A stretch of 64,000 nucleotides of DNA from positions 1,426,001 through 1,490,000 of the forward strand of contig CM022368.1 of assembly GCA_011800155.1 (NCBI GenBank). The letters run 5' to 3'. The DNA is from Flammulina velutipes (taxonomy: Eukaryota; Basidiomycota; Agaricomycetes; Agaricales; Physalacriaceae). Numbering within the stretch: position 1 is the first letter of the stretch; each line of letters begins with the position of its first letter. A program made the position numbers and the translations under genes. Below, piece by piece: positions 32,657-45,990 of this stretch. The notes under the pieces are model-generated. The model was given only the letters and a program-made list of their open reading frames with translations, searched no databases and was not told the origin of the DNA.

Positions 32657-35600
32657 TCACTGTCTGAATCCCATCCTTCTCGCGTACTCCACCTGTTCCT
32701 CCTGCGTTAGCCTATCAGTCCCAGCCCAATTCGCCGAACTCGTCCTAGCCCTAAAGCGACTCGCCCGCCCAGTCCTAAACACCTCCTCCATCCTGAGCGG
32801 TTGGATCGTCCCGAAGATATCATCAGGATTGATGTCCGCCTGATCTTGTAACGCCCGCATAAGCTCAGGACTCTGCGCCCAGTGCGGAGCCTGATACCGT
32901 TGGCGGTCCTCATCGTCAGAATCGGAGTATTCACTGTTGATGTCCGGTAGCTCGATGCTCTCGCTTGGTGGCAAGTTCGAAGCAGCCTGTATTTGCGCCT
33001 GGGCGCGGGCGGCCATTTGCGATTGAAGCATTTGTGACGGCTGCGCCGTATCATCGTCGTTCTGTACGCGCGCCTTGCTCGGGCCGGCAATTTTCGACTT
33101 GGCCGTGGGCGTTGGTTTGGCCTTGGGTTCGACTGTTTCTTGGGATGAACCAGCACCAAATTTCACAGAAGGTTTGAAGGTCGATTTAGCCAGGTTAGAT
33201 TTCGACGGGGCCTTCTTGAGCTCCTTCTTCTCCGGTTCAGCCAGTAATTTCCGCTTCTTCATCGTATCGTCGTCCTACACAATTCGTCAGTAACCGCAGA
33301 AAGAAACATTGGGAATCAAATACCTTCTTGGTAGCAGGCTTGACAAGAACGCGTTTACCAGTATGTTCCTCGTCTCGGTCGCGCTTCCTCTTATCGGCTT
33401 CCTCCCTGAGCTTCTTCTCTTCTGCAAGAGCGCGAGCTTTATCCTCGTCGGCCTTCTTCTGTAGGGCCTGTTGCCGTCGCGCTTCCATGTTCTTCATTAC
33501 AGCCGCTTTCTTATCCTTTTCCTCTTGATCCTGAAATGGGCGTTAACGTTAAGGAAAGGAGGGAAAAATCCAAACTACACACCTTCTTGGCAGCCGCGGC
33601 AGCGAGTTGAAGACTTTTCACCTCTGGCTTAGCTTTCTTGCCACTCCCAAGAACGCTATTCATAAGTTTGGTGGCATGTCCAAAGAAACCAAGGTTCGAA
33701 TCCGACTCGGCAAGCGATATTTGGCTCTTGTTCTTCAGAGGCTTTACAAAAGATCAGTAACGAGACTAAAAGATATAAAATACAGCTTACGTTGACCAAG
33801 GCAACTGTCATCCTGCTAGGATCTATGCTGATATCGTTATCAGCAAGATATTCGTCGTCGGCACCGGCGCCATCCATCTCCACGTCGAACGATCCTGGAA
33901 GACCAGCCTTGGTAGCTACTAAGCTTGAAGTGCCTGGGTGTGCTGGTAGATTGTCCTGGTCATCTTGAATGGCATCCTCAGTCTGATCAAGTCTCCTAGT
34001 CTCCGTTGGCGCACTGCTCCATGTCATACTATCTTCAGCATCGCCCCCGAACGTCCACTGGACACCGTCCTTCTCGCTCATAGGCCAGCTGTCGTCCTCA
34101 TCTAGTCCTGGTGGTGGTCTGGGATCAGGATAGACCGCTTGAGACTGTTGAGAGCCCATCATGCTGCTATAGTCGGTGTCCTGAGTCGATGGCATCCACG
34201 AAGGGCCTTGGCTATCGAAGACCGAATCGGATGCCATACTTTCCTGGGTGGACTGCTTGGACAGTGGTTGAGGACGGGGCCCGGTAGGTGAAGGTAATCG
34301 CGTTCCCAGACCAAGAGACATCGAAGCTGGCATGGAAAATGGTGAAGGATGTGTAGGCTTCGAAGCGGCTTTGAACACCTTGGAGGCTTTCGGTGACGGA
34401 GGTCGGAATACAGGCTGGGGATTGGAGAACACAGGGATATCCATTGGAAGCGATTCCTTCTGTTCAGCTTTCCGAGGGTCTTGAGGGAGCGGCTTGTGGA
34501 AGATCGATGGAGCTGGTTTATTGACTTCCTCGAGAGGGAACAGTTCGGAGACGCTGAAGCGAGGAGCTGCCTTCTCGAGGACAGTCGTTGACGCTCCTGG
34601 GACATCAGTTGGCACCGACGAGTCATGGATGGAATGCGAAGGATCGGAAGGTTGGACATCGCTCTCACGCAATGCAAGAGCAATGGTCTCGTTGCGTTCT
34701 CCTACGTTCCTCTCTGCTCGTGCCTTTGCCTCTCGTGCTTGGGCAAGTGCTGCCTCTGCAGCTGGGCCTCCCAAGGACTTGCTCATTGCCCCTCTCGCCT
34801 GCGCGGCGGCCATGGTCTTGCGCAACTGTCTCATCACGTCCGCCCGCATCGACGGTGTCTCTTCGTACTCTTCATCGACGTCAACATGTTTCGAGTCAGT
34901 GACGTCCTGGTCGAGATCCTTACGAAGTTGGAGAGGGGCAACGTCAGATTCGATGGTCTTGTGAACCTTGTGCTGCTTGCTGCTCTCTGCATCGAGCACT
35001 GAGCCCATAAAAGGAGAATCCGCGCTTTTGCGTTTCCCGCCAGCAGGTATTTGGGGGAGAGGCAGTGCTAGCCCAGCAAGACTCGTCTTCTTGCCGGTAA
35101 CTTCCAAAGTCTTGTTCGTTTGCCTGACCTTTGATAGCCAAGAAGTGCGTGTTCCTAGTCCAGCACCAGGAGTCTTTTGAAGATGAGTTGGAGCCGGGAG
35201 CGAGGGAAACTGTGTAACGGATTGCCGTGATGGAGCAGGAAGTGTGTCCATGGTGTCAGTGTCGTCGTCTTCAGGCGAGGTGATACGATCATCTGCGACT
35301 ACGGGCGCGTTGTCCAAGCTAGCATCTTGCTGTTCAGAGTGATAGAGAGGTTGTTCGTGGATGCGCGTCGCTTGTTCGAAGGGAGCATGGTCGGAAGTTG
35401 ACATGCTAATGTCATTGCTAGGGCCGAAGGAAATTGGAGAAAGTGGCGGCTGCAATGCACGTGTGTCCATCGCAAGGTCCGAATTTATGTTTTCGGGAGT
35501 AGACTGAGGGACTTTCGGGGAATCCAGAGGGATGGATTGGAAGGCTTCGGTGTCGTCCATGGACACGTCAATTTCATGAGGAGAACGGGTCTCTTCCTTG

Positions 35601-36249
35601 AGTACTTTCAACGTATCCAGTTGGATATTACTCTGAGAATATTCGCCAGTTTCGTCGTCCTCGGCAATGATAGATAGATCTGGCTGTTCAGTGGGGATCG
35701 TAAGTGAGGTAGTGTCGTGGCTACTGGAGGCGAGTGAGTCCTCTGAAGGCGGGGAGTGGTATGGTTGTCGGTCAAAGGGAGATGGACTTTGGTTGCGCAG
35801 TGGAGATCTAGGTGGTGGCCGCTCGGGGCTCTTCTCTTTGGCCATGACATGCGTATCCCTGAACAAATGCAGAGGTTTCGCATTCTCCTTCTCCGGAGCC
35901 TGGCGGAGTCAGAAAACGCGAGGATTGGCAGATTTATAAACTTACATCGAACGAAATGGCAACGATGTTCTTTAATTTAGAGGCTGTTCTCGGTTGCCTT
36001 GATGATTTTGTGCGACTAGGCGTTTTGACGAGGTCAATGAGGCCGCTAAGAAATGATCAGCTCGAGCCTGAGGGCTACTGTAGAGGCGACATACTCTTGT
36101 CTGGCTCCAGCGAGGATGTTGTCGAGATAGTCGTCGAGGAAAAGGAATCCGTCCTTCTGGATGCGATCCGAGAATGTCTGTCTGCCTTGGTCGCTGGCCA
36201 TTGAGCGACGAATGTCGTTGCACCATGAGAGGAGGCCGGTTTGCGCCAT
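32657..36249 (-). CDS. Inner centromere protein INCENP (Sli15/Pic1 homologue), chromosomal passenger scaffold
   Basis: Scaffold that binds and activates Aurora kinase at centromeres and spindle midzone. Exons 36249-36095, 36045-35946, 35899-33791, 33726-33583, 33530-33324 and 33274-32657 sum to 1110 residues. The N-terminus (MAQTGLLSWCNDIRRSM) fits the helix that bundles with Survivin and Borealin. A long disordered Ser/Pro-rich centre with many SP/TP sites follows. Exon 5 (about residues 837-905) is a highly charged run of Lys/Arg/Glu (KKLREEADKRKRDRDEEH) like the single alpha-helix of INCENP. The final 100 residues contain the IN-box: ELPDINSEYSDSDDED, HWAQSPEL, NPDDIFGTIQPLRMEE. The IN-box makes the identity firm. 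Confidence 0.92.
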
Positions 36250-36727
36250 GGTGGTGGTAACACTGAGAGGAAAGGTAGGGCCGAGCACAAACAAACAAAG
36301 GCGGGATGACGTAAATTGACAGCTCGTGTCTCGTCACGTGGTCGCTAAACTATGCGCCACATTTCTCAATGTTCTCCGTTGTTTCCCGCAATGGAGATAC
36401 AGTAATGTCTTCGCCGCGCCAGTCACCCACGACTTGATTTTTTTTACGCTGAATTAAGTCTTGTTCCATGTATTAAACTCTCCTTATTTCACTTCATACC
36501 ATTATCGTAACTCTGCGGCGTGTCACACCATTTCTAAGAGCGCTGATACTGGGATACGGACAGCGGAATGGTATCGTCTGAACTTCGGCGTGGCGTCGAC
36601 GAATTGACCGTAAGAGGCAATCATCACGAGACCCATTGCGTAGTAGCGCACGCCAGAATTACACCTCTTCCTCCTACCACCATCAACTTCTTTCTTTTCT
36701 GTACTCGTCTTTAACGAGCCTTTGAAC
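36250..36727. promoter_or_regulatory. Divergent promoter region of INCENP and SAR1 genes
   Basis: 478 bp between two divergent start codons. Contains an AT-rich part (36440-36500) and a CACGTG-like GTCACGTGG at about 36334-36342, a possible bHLH site. No gene seen. Confidence 0.4.
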
Positions 36728-37647
<920 letters not shown>

Positions 37648-37762
37648 GCTAGCAACGAGACTCGGAAGCTATTAGATTTTGTACTTGGTTTACGGCCGGA
37701 GTTTCCTTTACTTTACTGTCCTGTAACCCTAGCAGTTACATCCACCTTATGCAGTTACTCTC

Positions 37763-39222
37763 ATGACTGTTGCCTATATAATCCGCAATCTGTGGTCTTT
37801 CCCTCATATACTATGCCTCTCTGTCGTTGTGCGTGTTGCACTCATCCTGTATAGCGAATGGCACGATGCACGCTCGCTGGTCAAGTATACGGACATCGAC
37901 TACCGGGTCTTCAGCGACGCGGCGTTTTATCTGCTGCACCCAGGACCAGGGAATCAGGCGCAAGGACCGTTACATGGTTTATTTGGGAATGTTGGAGAGT
38001 ACGTGGCAGTCATGTCGTTGCGAGAGCGAAGTTCTCATGATTTAATTGTGCAGCCCGTATACGCGTGAAACATACCGGTACACTCCACTTCTCGCCCTCC
38101 TTCTGGCGCCCAACGAATGGCTGCATCCATCTTTCGGGAAATACCTGTTTGCCGCCTGCGATATCATTAATGGAATCCTCATATACCGACTTCTCCTCAC
38201 TGCCATCCTTCCCCGGAATCTAAAACAAAAAGACAGTACTAAACGGCCCGTAGAAGAATTGGCCACGAAATATGCTGCTCTCCATCTTCTCAATCCCATG
38301 GTCTTCTCGATATCCACGCGCGGCTCCTCGGAATCTGTTCTATGCCTCTTTGTGCTGTTGACTCTATACGCGGCACTCAGAGAACGGTGGACCGTGGCCG
38401 CTGTGCTTCTGGGTTTGAGCACACATTGGAAAATCTATCCTGGTGTGTATGGGCTCGCGTGTCTGGGAGCTATCGCAGGCGGCGGGAACGGCCTTGCCTC
38501 CCTCATCACTCGCAAAACGATCACATTTGGTGTCGTGAGCCTCTCTACGTTTGTCCTGCTAGGTGCAGGATGCTACGCAGTGTATGTGCTACCTCTCTAC
38601 CTCGACTCGTGTATTAATATGGATCAATATAGGTGGGGATATCCATTCCTCCATGAATCATACCTCTACCATCTACATCGCCTGGACCACCGTCATAATT
38701 TCTCGCCATACTTCTATATGACCTATCTCACTTATACTGGGTCCTCTGAAGCGTTGTCTTCCCTCCAAAAGATTCTACGGTCGCCTCTGGTCAGCTTCCT
38801 TCCTCAAATGATCCTCACATTAGGATCTGGCCTACTCTTTGGTAGCAAGGAATCCCTCATATTTGCATGGTTTGTGCAGACAGTATTTTTCGTCATTTTC
38901 AACAAAGTCTGCACCTCGCAGGTGTGTATTTACGACATGAATGTTGTTGACATGGATCTGATCAAGTGTATTGCAGTACTTCTTGTGGTATCTTCTGCTC
39001 CTGCCGCTGTTGCTTCCGTCGGTATATATGTCTCGACGGAAAGCGATAGCGTGCGTGGCAGTGTGGGCTGGTGTTCAAGGCCTGTGGCTCAGCGAGGCGT
39101 ATCAGCTTGAGTTTATGGGTCGCAATGTATTCCTTGGGCTATGGCTACGCGGTCTAATCTACGTGGTTGGGAATTGTTGGGTCCTTGGGAGTGTCATGCA
39201 GTCATACAAGAAGAGTCCGTAG
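37763..39222 (+). CDS. GPI mannosyltransferase 1 catalytic subunit (PIG-M / Gpi14)
   Basis: ER membrane enzyme adding the first mannose to the GPI-anchor precursor from dolichol-phosphate-mannose. Exons 37763-37998, 38054-38581, 38633-38921, 38977-39222 give 432 residues. Multi-pass GT-C fold: helix 1 (FPHILCLSVVVRVALILY), then the luminal catalytic loop KYTDIDYRVFSDAA with the D-x-D motif. Family motifs ETYRYTPLLALLLAPNEW, FSISTRGSSESVL, THWKIYPGVYGL, HRLDHRHNFSPYFYMTYL and FNKVCTSQYFLWYL all fit PIG-M. Convergent with the GMF gene, with only 45 bp between the stop codons. Confidence 0.93.
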
Positions 39223-39267
39223 TCAGACGATTATACGAATACAGGTTGACTTTGAGTCGCGCATTAT

Positions 39268-39897
39268 TTATAACAGTTTGCTGTCTATCGCTTCTTTGGT
39301 GAGCCCCTCTGGCCCTTCTCTCATTTCTATCACCTTGCTTACTCCGGCCTTGAGGAGGGTCATTGGAAAGGACGAGCAAAAGGGAAATCACGATGCTGCT
39401 TACGGTGCTCTGGAAATCGAGGAGTGCGCTTGCATGGAGAGTGAGGAACCCTAGATAGAGTTTAATGAGATTGCGGGGTATGTGGGCCATGCTGGCTGAC
39501 CGGTTTCGCTAGTGGTGGGCGCCCAGTTGATTAACACAAGCGGGAACGATTTCCTTCCATCCGAATGGTTCAATTCGTAGCTAAGAACAACGTATCGGGG
39601 GCTGTTCTCTGGCAATTCTGACGTGGGAAGATGAGCACGGACAAGCTGGTGGATGGCGGTAGAATACCTTCCGCCAGTTCCTCAATGCTAATACTGTCGA
39701 ACTGTTCATCCTCCTCCATGATCAGCTTGGCTTTATTGATCTTGATGACAAGGGCAGCGCTGCCTGCGCTGCGACGCGCGAAACGGAATTTCTTGAGGGC
39801 ATCCTTGATTGTCTGTGGAATGTCGACTGTGTGCGACTGGATCGTGTATATGATGTTCGCGGAAATCAATGAAAATGGAATAAAAGGAACGAACCAT
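39268..39897 (-). CDS. Glia maturation factor-like protein (ADF-H domain; Aim7/Gmf1)
   Basis: Binds Arp2/3 complex and promotes debranching of actin networks. Exons 39897-39895 (only ATG), 39836-39668, 39617-39501, 39450-39404 and 39348-39268 sum to 138 residues, the full size of one ADF-homology domain. Signature stretches: HTVDIPQTIKDALKKFRF, ALVIKINKAKLIMEEDE, ISIEELAEELPENSPRYV, SYELNHSDGRKSFPLVL, INWAPTTSE, and the helix near the end, VSKVIEMREGPEGLTKEAI. The intron directly after ATG is supported by MSHTVDIPQ in frame. ARP2, its expected partner's subunit, lies 10 kb away. Confidence 0.93.
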
Positions 39898-40089
39898 AAT
39901 GAAGCTGTAGAACAGGAGGAGAGATAAGATAACGCGGCTGGCGATCGATTTGCACACGCATCTGTGCCTCCACCGGCATCATGGCTGACCACTATCGGCC
40001 ATTCTAAATATCGTTCGCTCGTTCTCCCTCGTTTTCTATCTTGTCCTTTCTCTCTCAACTCGTTACCTGCTTGGTATCTGCAGGGAGCC

Positions 40090-42630
40090 ATGTCTCCCTC
40101 TTCCGAGCACTCGCGCTCGCGTCTCTCTTCTCGTTCCCGGCCCAGAGCATCCCGTTCAACAACTAATTCTGAGACCCTCCCCACGGATCCCGCGAGTATT
40201 ATGCTCGGGGAAGGTTCAATTACAGAACAAAGCACTGAATTGCTTCACGATTTCGTTCATCCTCACTCGCACCATGCTCAGGAAGAAACTCTTATCGACG
40301 AGGAGGATGAGGTCGAGGTCGAACTCAAGGCCAGATCCTCCCTTCCCTGGTGGAAACGCCCTTCTCCCGTATGGTAAGCGCACATTCCGTGTCTTTCGAA
40401 ACCGTCTCATCGCGTCGTAGGGTGCTCGCAATGATGCCGCTCTCAAGTATCGCATTTTCTAGCACAGTCGCGCCGCGTGTAGAGATATATACCCAGCTCG
40501 CCTGCGCAGTGCATAACCCCGAGATCTTCAACGACCAGGACACCCAATTACTAGCCTCAAAGGGGTTTTCCACCAGTTTTCTCCAAGACGAACACTCTAC
40601 TACAACGTCCTATCACAACGCTACTCTAGATTTCGTGCTGGGTGACAACGAAACAGACGGCCCCGCAGCGAAACCAAACTGTGCCTCTGATCCTGCTGTG
40701 CAGGCTGCCGTCGCTAAGTTAGCAGCCAGTGAGCAGCCTCGTTGTACCGGCAATGTTTCCGTTATCTGACTATTTTATCTCACGTCAGCCATGACCGCGA
40801 CAATGGGCCTCCTGGGATGTCTTACAACGGCCTGGTGGGGCTCTGTAGGTCTGACCCATGCTATACTATCAACAATGCTCACTACTGTCAGTACTCTGAT
40901 CGAGTTGGGCGCACGGCCATCCTCGGAATCTCCGTCGTTGGTCTCCTCCTTACCGATTGCGTATTCCTCTTGGTCTACTCTTACTACCAATCGTTACCCG
41001 GTGGATATTGGTTTCTAATTATCGGCCCCGTTGTCGAAGGCGCTCTCGGAGGTGCGTGGAGTTGCTGCCTAGACGACACGTTCTAACACCACGTCTAGGA
41101 ATGTCTTCTGCTGTCGCCGCAATGCATGCCTATCTCGCGGATACGTCGACTTCAGCCACACGGTAAATCACAAGCTTGTGCGGAAAATAAATCCAACTAA
41201 CTCGGAAAATAGATCACGCATCTTCTCACTCAATCTTGGGCTGCTCTTCGTAGGAATGGGCATTGGTCCGACTCTGGGATCAGTCCTCATTCACTTCACA
41301 GGCCAAATTCTTTCCGTGTTTTATCTCACAACAGTTGTTCACACTCTCTACGCACTTTCTGTCTGGTTCATCGTCCCGGAGTCTCTGACAAAGGCTCAGC
41401 GCCGACAGTCCAAAATCAAACATGAAGAAGCCAAATCTGTGGGGCATGAAGGACGACGCTCATTATCCTTCTGGGTTAATCGAGTGTTCCCTTTCATAAC
41501 ACCACTCGGCGTGATAATGCCCCAAATCAGTGCTTCTGCGAACCCGCTAAAGGCTAAGCGGGATTGGAATCTGACGCTGGTCGCCATTTCATACGGGCTC
41601 ATGATGACATTAATTGTATGTTCACTCTTCCACAATTTGTTTTTATACGGAACTAACTGTTGGTAAAGGGCTCGTATACCTACAAATTTCAATACGTCGC
41701 CTCTGCGCTTGGATGGAGTTCTGAAAATGTTGACTTTTGCGGTTTATAACTTATCTTCCGTCGCTGACCTAATGATAGATTGGATATTGGCTTAGTCTTG
41801 TCGGTCTGACTCGCGCTCTGTTCCTCGCTGTGGTACTCCCAGGTAACGATCTTACGGCGAAGATAAGCTAGTACTATTCATTGACTGAACGCCACTAGTC
41901 ATCATCAAGTACTTCAAATCTAAACCTGTCGAAAGCACGGCTCCCGAGTCGCAGCCTCTCATATCTGGCGACGGCGTTGATAACGACCATGCCTTGGTCT
42001 CAGATTCCGCCGATTCAGACCATTCTCCAGCCAGGAGCTTCCATTTCGTAAAGCACTCGTCTGGCTTCGATCTTGGGTTAGCGCAGGTGTCTCTTGTTCT
42101 GGACCTCATATCGTACATGTTGATGGGTCTCTCGCAAAGCCCAATACCTTTCGTTATTGCCAGCACCATAGGCTCATTAGGCAGTGGTTTCACACCATCT
42201 GTCCAGAGTGTGGCGCTAGAGCTTTACACGCAAAGGGGCGGTACGGAATCTGGCAAATTGTTCGGGTGCTTGAGCGTATTACAAGCCCTCTGGTAACTAA
42301 TCCTCTTCTTCTCTATTGAATTACAAAGTTCTGATCCTCGCGTGCAGTTCCCAAATCATTGGGCCGTCAATGTATGGCTTTATCTACGTGAAGACGGTCT
42401 CCGTATTGCCCGCCGCTATATTTTATGTGGGAGGGATCTCGGTAGCACTTTCCTTTGTTGCTTTAGCGTGTGTTCGACTGCCGCATCCTGAGCATCACCC
42501 CGGCAGAGGGGAAGATGTTGAGGATGTGCAAGGGACATCTCGGTCTATCGTTCGAGAGACCACACTGGTGGATGTGGAGGATGGCAGGGACACGTCGAGC
42601 AATAACAAGATATCTCCTTTGAACGCTTGA
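40090..42630 (+). CDS. Major facilitator superfamily transporter (TetA/DHA1-like)
   Basis: Predicted 12-helix membrane transporter, substrate unknown. Start at 40090 (MSPSSEHSRSRLSSRS) opens a Ser/Arg-rich cytosolic N-terminus of about 90 residues. Helix 1 (VLAMMPLSSIAFSS) precedes a long first luminal loop with several N-x-S/T sites. Motif A is WWGSYSDRVGRTAIL after intron 3; further helices include LLFVGMGIGPTLGSVLIH and SFVALACVRLP. A long charged central loop separates the halves. About eight introns; splice sites at 40375-40424, 40712-40790 and 40850-40896 are clear, later ones in 41640-42350 are less so. Fungal relatives resemble TetA-type MFS proteins; function is not known. Confidence 0.85.
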
Positions 42631-43332
42631 AGATAACGTTGGGTGTGCAAAAATACGCGCACATGACTAGTGGGGGGGAAAATAGACGGATATTTTAGGT
42701 TATGTACACCTTTCTTTTTCTTAGTTCTATAATCTATACTACGTCTCGGTGCCAATTATAGTAGTCATGATACCTCTCCGAGCGCGAACCTCAAATTAGC
42801 TTAACATCATCCCGAACTCTGTGCTGCAATTGAATGGGCGTGTATCAATTAATCATGGACGAATTGCCTAGACGCTCATGGGCTTCCGGTTCGGTGCTCG
42901 AAGAAGTAGGACGAGAAGGTCGCCGTGACCCGTTGGGCGTTGAGTGAAGAACGTGCGTGCGAAAGTGGGGGGCGGCACGCCGGCACCTCTACGATCGAGT
43001 GGTGTATTTCGCACCGCTCGGCTGAGCGCCTTTACTTTACACCTCCACCACTGATTTTCTTGCTCGCATTTTCTCTCTGACAGCCCAATTATCCTCTAAT
43101 TGTTGACACGTATAGGTAGGAACTGTCGTCAATCTCGACCTGATTCAGGCTCACGGGCTTTGTATCAGAATCTGCCAAGTGTTATCTCCTGTGGCACCCT
43201 TACGAGAAGTCAGGTATAATATTTCTTTCCGAGGTGAGTGTAACACCGTAAATGCATTTATGCCAGCGATCCCTGACCTTGCCTGGGGTATAAAGAGTAG
43301 GCCCACTATCCGCACCGTTCTGATTCCCCATC
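42631..43332. promoter_or_regulatory. Intergenic region with TATA box before the carbonic anhydrase gene
   Basis: About 700 bp. TATAAAG at 43289-43295 stands 38 bp before the ATG at 43333, inside a typical core promoter distance. The rest has a G-rich patch near 42967-42985 and no coding potential. Confidence 0.5.
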
Positions 43333-44203
43333 ATGTCTCAGTCTACTCAGTACCAGTCTGCAGGCGAGTCAGCGCTTCACAGTATCCTCTCTGCCAATGC
43401 CCAATGGGCGGAGGACGTTGACGACGCTGAGCCCGGTTTCTTCACCGACCTCGCCAAAGGACAGCAACCACCCGTGCGTTGCAGCGAATAGCCCTCGCTC
43501 CCGTTATGTTAACGCCCCACCTAGATCCTTTGGATAGGTTGCTCCGACTCTAGGGTGCCCGAGTCTGTCATCACAGCCTCTCGACCTGGCACTATCTTTG
43601 TGCTCAGGAATGTCGCAAAGTCAGCCCATCTATCTATGGACATCCCCACCGTTCATACTGACATTCCGTCTATCTAGCCAATTTCACGATGATGACACGA
43701 GCGCACACGCCGCCTTGACCTATGCTGTTGATTTCTTGGGCATTGAACACGGTGCTTGACCTCTTCATCTGATGTTAACACTATGCCAACCGTTTCTCCC
43801 TTTCCCCTTTCCCCGAACAGTCATAGTTGTCGGGCACTCTGAATGTGGCGGATGCTTAGCTTGCTTTAACGCTGCTCCCGGGTACATGAACGGTGAACCT
43901 ACCGTCACCGTTCCAGGCCTCCTTGCGGATGACCCCCTTAACCGCTGGCTGCACCCTGTCACTGCGCTCGCCGCATCGCTCCAACTCTCCGCGGCTCCAA
44001 AGGAAGAAGCCCTGCCAATCCTAGTGGAGGAGAATGTCAAGACGCAGGTGGAGAATATCTGCAAAGCGGCTATCATAAAGAAAGCCTGGGCGAGTAAGAG
44101 CGCCAAAGGCAAGGACGTGTTTGTTCACGGCTTGGTCTTTGATCTTGCTACTGGCAAACTGAACGATTTGGGTATCACTCGTGGACCAAAGGGCGCTGCC
44201 TAG
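43333..44203 (+). CDS. Beta-class carbonic anhydrase
   Basis: Zinc enzyme interconverting carbon dioxide and bicarbonate, supplying bicarbonate for carboxylation and CO2 sensing in fungi. Exons 43333-43473, 43525-43619, 43678-43751, 43821-44203 give 230 residues. Zinc ligands Cys53 in [11 protein letters not shown], His109 and Cys112 in [10 protein letters not shown]; Asp55-Arg57 form the catalytic dyad. The conserved FVLRNVANQF and [12 protein letters not shown] segments flank them. No presequence is apparent, so probably cytosolic, like Nce103/Can2. Full-length and intact. Confidence 0.95.
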
Positions 44204-44333
44204 ATGTGCTTGTAAACACGATCAATGTACATATACTCTAGATGCTTTTGTTTTGCTTTTTTTGTAAATTTCAGTTCAAGTGCTGTGACGACTCAGGAGA
44301 GTGACATCAGTTCTTGCTAGTTCTTGAACCACC

Positions 44334-45826
44334 ATGGCCACCGTCAAGGACAGCGACCTGCTCGTCCAGCTCGCGTCGTACAACACAAATCTGCAGGGCT
44401 CGTTGGGATTACCGCAAGACCTCGTCGACTGGCTGGCGCCGACGCTGCAGGTATCGACATTTCTTTCTCGTGCTCCGCGCGCTCCAGACATTGTTGCGGT
44501 CGGATTCCAAGAACTCTTGCCGCTCCATCTCGGACGTGCGTTGCTGCTCCTCTCACTCTGTGCAATGCTTACCAGCGCGGTCATTAGTGTCTGGACTGTC
44601 CAAGTCCGTCATCGACGAACGGAGTGCCCACATTGTCTCCGAGATCGAAGCTCATTCGCCCAACAAAGAGCGATATGCCCTAATTGCCAAGGTCGTGAAC
44701 GGCGGTGTCGCGCTCCTCGTTTACGGACGCGACGACACGATAAACAAGACGGTGTGCGACGTGCAGACGAGCTGGACGGGATGCGGGCCGATGTATATGG
44801 GAAACAAAGGCGCAGTTGGCGTGCGGTTTCGTGTTCCAGGCGTGGACGGGACTTTGGGCGAAGTGTTCACGTGCGTTTGTACTTGCAATTTCTATTTCCA
44901 TTCTCATGTCTGTGTAGGTTTGTATGTGCGCATTTAACAGCCCACGCCGAAAACCTGGATCGACGTCTATTCGACTACAAACATATCGTTGGCAGCTTGC
45001 TCTTCCCTCCCTTGCCGTCGTCAGAATCTCCAGCTCCCTCTACAATATACGATACCTCCAACCTATTCTTCCTAGGTGATCTCAACTTCCGCCTTGTCGT
45101 GCCTACAGACCACCCTTTGCATAACTTCCATAAGATACACGACGTCTCTGAGGCCCTCGAATCTGAGGCTACGCGTGAAGAGCTGAAGGAGTATGATCAG
45201 TTATTGATAGAACAGCGCAAGGGGAACGTCCTGGTAGGACTGCGCGAAGGCGAGTTTTGGAAGTTCAAATGCACGTACAAGTACCAGCCCGGGCAGGTGG
45301 ATCAGTACAGGTCTCTCGACGCGTATCCCCCCTTGTTCATACACTTATTCGAATTTCTATTTAGTACAAAACGGAGTCCTTCCTGGACAGACAGGATATT
45401 GTACACCACTCACACCGATACACCATTCAGACCCGAGGTGTCCAACATAAAGAACTTGTTGTACACCAATGTACCTGGGTATACCGCTTCGGACCATGTA
45501 CGTCGTTCGAGCCAGACGCTGTTGTTTAAATTCAGACGTCTGTTCAGAAACCTATCGTGTGCGTCCTCGCCATTCCGAAGCAAGAGAACCCGTTGCCGTC
45601 GAGGATTCCCGTTCTACGGATGCCTCCGAATTATAGGCCCGTCCACGATCCCTACGCCAACGTGAAGCGGTACACGGGTCGAACTATCGATAGGGTAATC
45701 GGTGTGTCGTGGTGGTTGTTGACCATAATCGGAGCAGGCTCTGCTGTAGTTGGAATCTTTAATTTCCTCCTTGGAATGGGGGCATGGGGGTGGTGGCGTT
45801 CGGCGTCTCCTTCGAGTAGTGTCTAA
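44334..45826 (+). CDS. Membrane-anchored inositol polyphosphate 5-phosphatase
   Basis: Removes the 5-phosphate from phosphoinositides. Start at 44334 (MATVKDSDLLVQLASYNTN). Five exons joined at about 44523-44587, 44873-44919, 45308-45363 and 45498-45551. Catalytic motifs in order: VAVGFQELLPLHLG (metal-binding Glu), GYMGNKGAV-type MGNKGAVGVRF, FVCAHLTAHAENLDRR, FLGDLNFRL, RSPSWTDRILY, and YTASDHKPIV with the catalytic Asp-His. The C-terminus has a transmembrane helix (SWWLLTIIGAGSAVVGIF) and a short tail, so it is probably anchored to an internal membrane. No Sac1 domain, unlike synaptojanins. It faces RCL1 across 164 bp between stops. Confidence 0.92.
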
Positions 45827-45990
45827 ATGTCGCATTCGTTTGTTGGTATCCTTATTTGTGGTTTGTAGGTAGTCGGACTTTTGTTAGCCAAGTATCACTT
45901 TGGGACATGTGTAACTAGGTAGCACAATTCAGTCATTTATATACATGGGGTCATAAATGCTACATATACACATTCCTACTAATGGGAACT

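Noticed and set aside
34494..35002. Long plus-strand frames opposite INCENP
   Set aside because: Shadows of the compositionally biased disordered region of INCENP; no independent splice or domain evidence.
40000..40089. Upstream in-frame ATG at 39964 for the MFS transporter
   Set aside because: It would add a Ser/Leu-rich stretch through likely promoter sequence; the ATG at 40090 begins the Ser/Arg-rich N-terminus typical of such transporters. Not excluded.
39570..40235. Minus-strand open frame of 221 codons
   Set aside because: It covers the GMF exon plus its first intron and upstream DNA; only 39836-39668 is coding, and the rest reads through splice sites.
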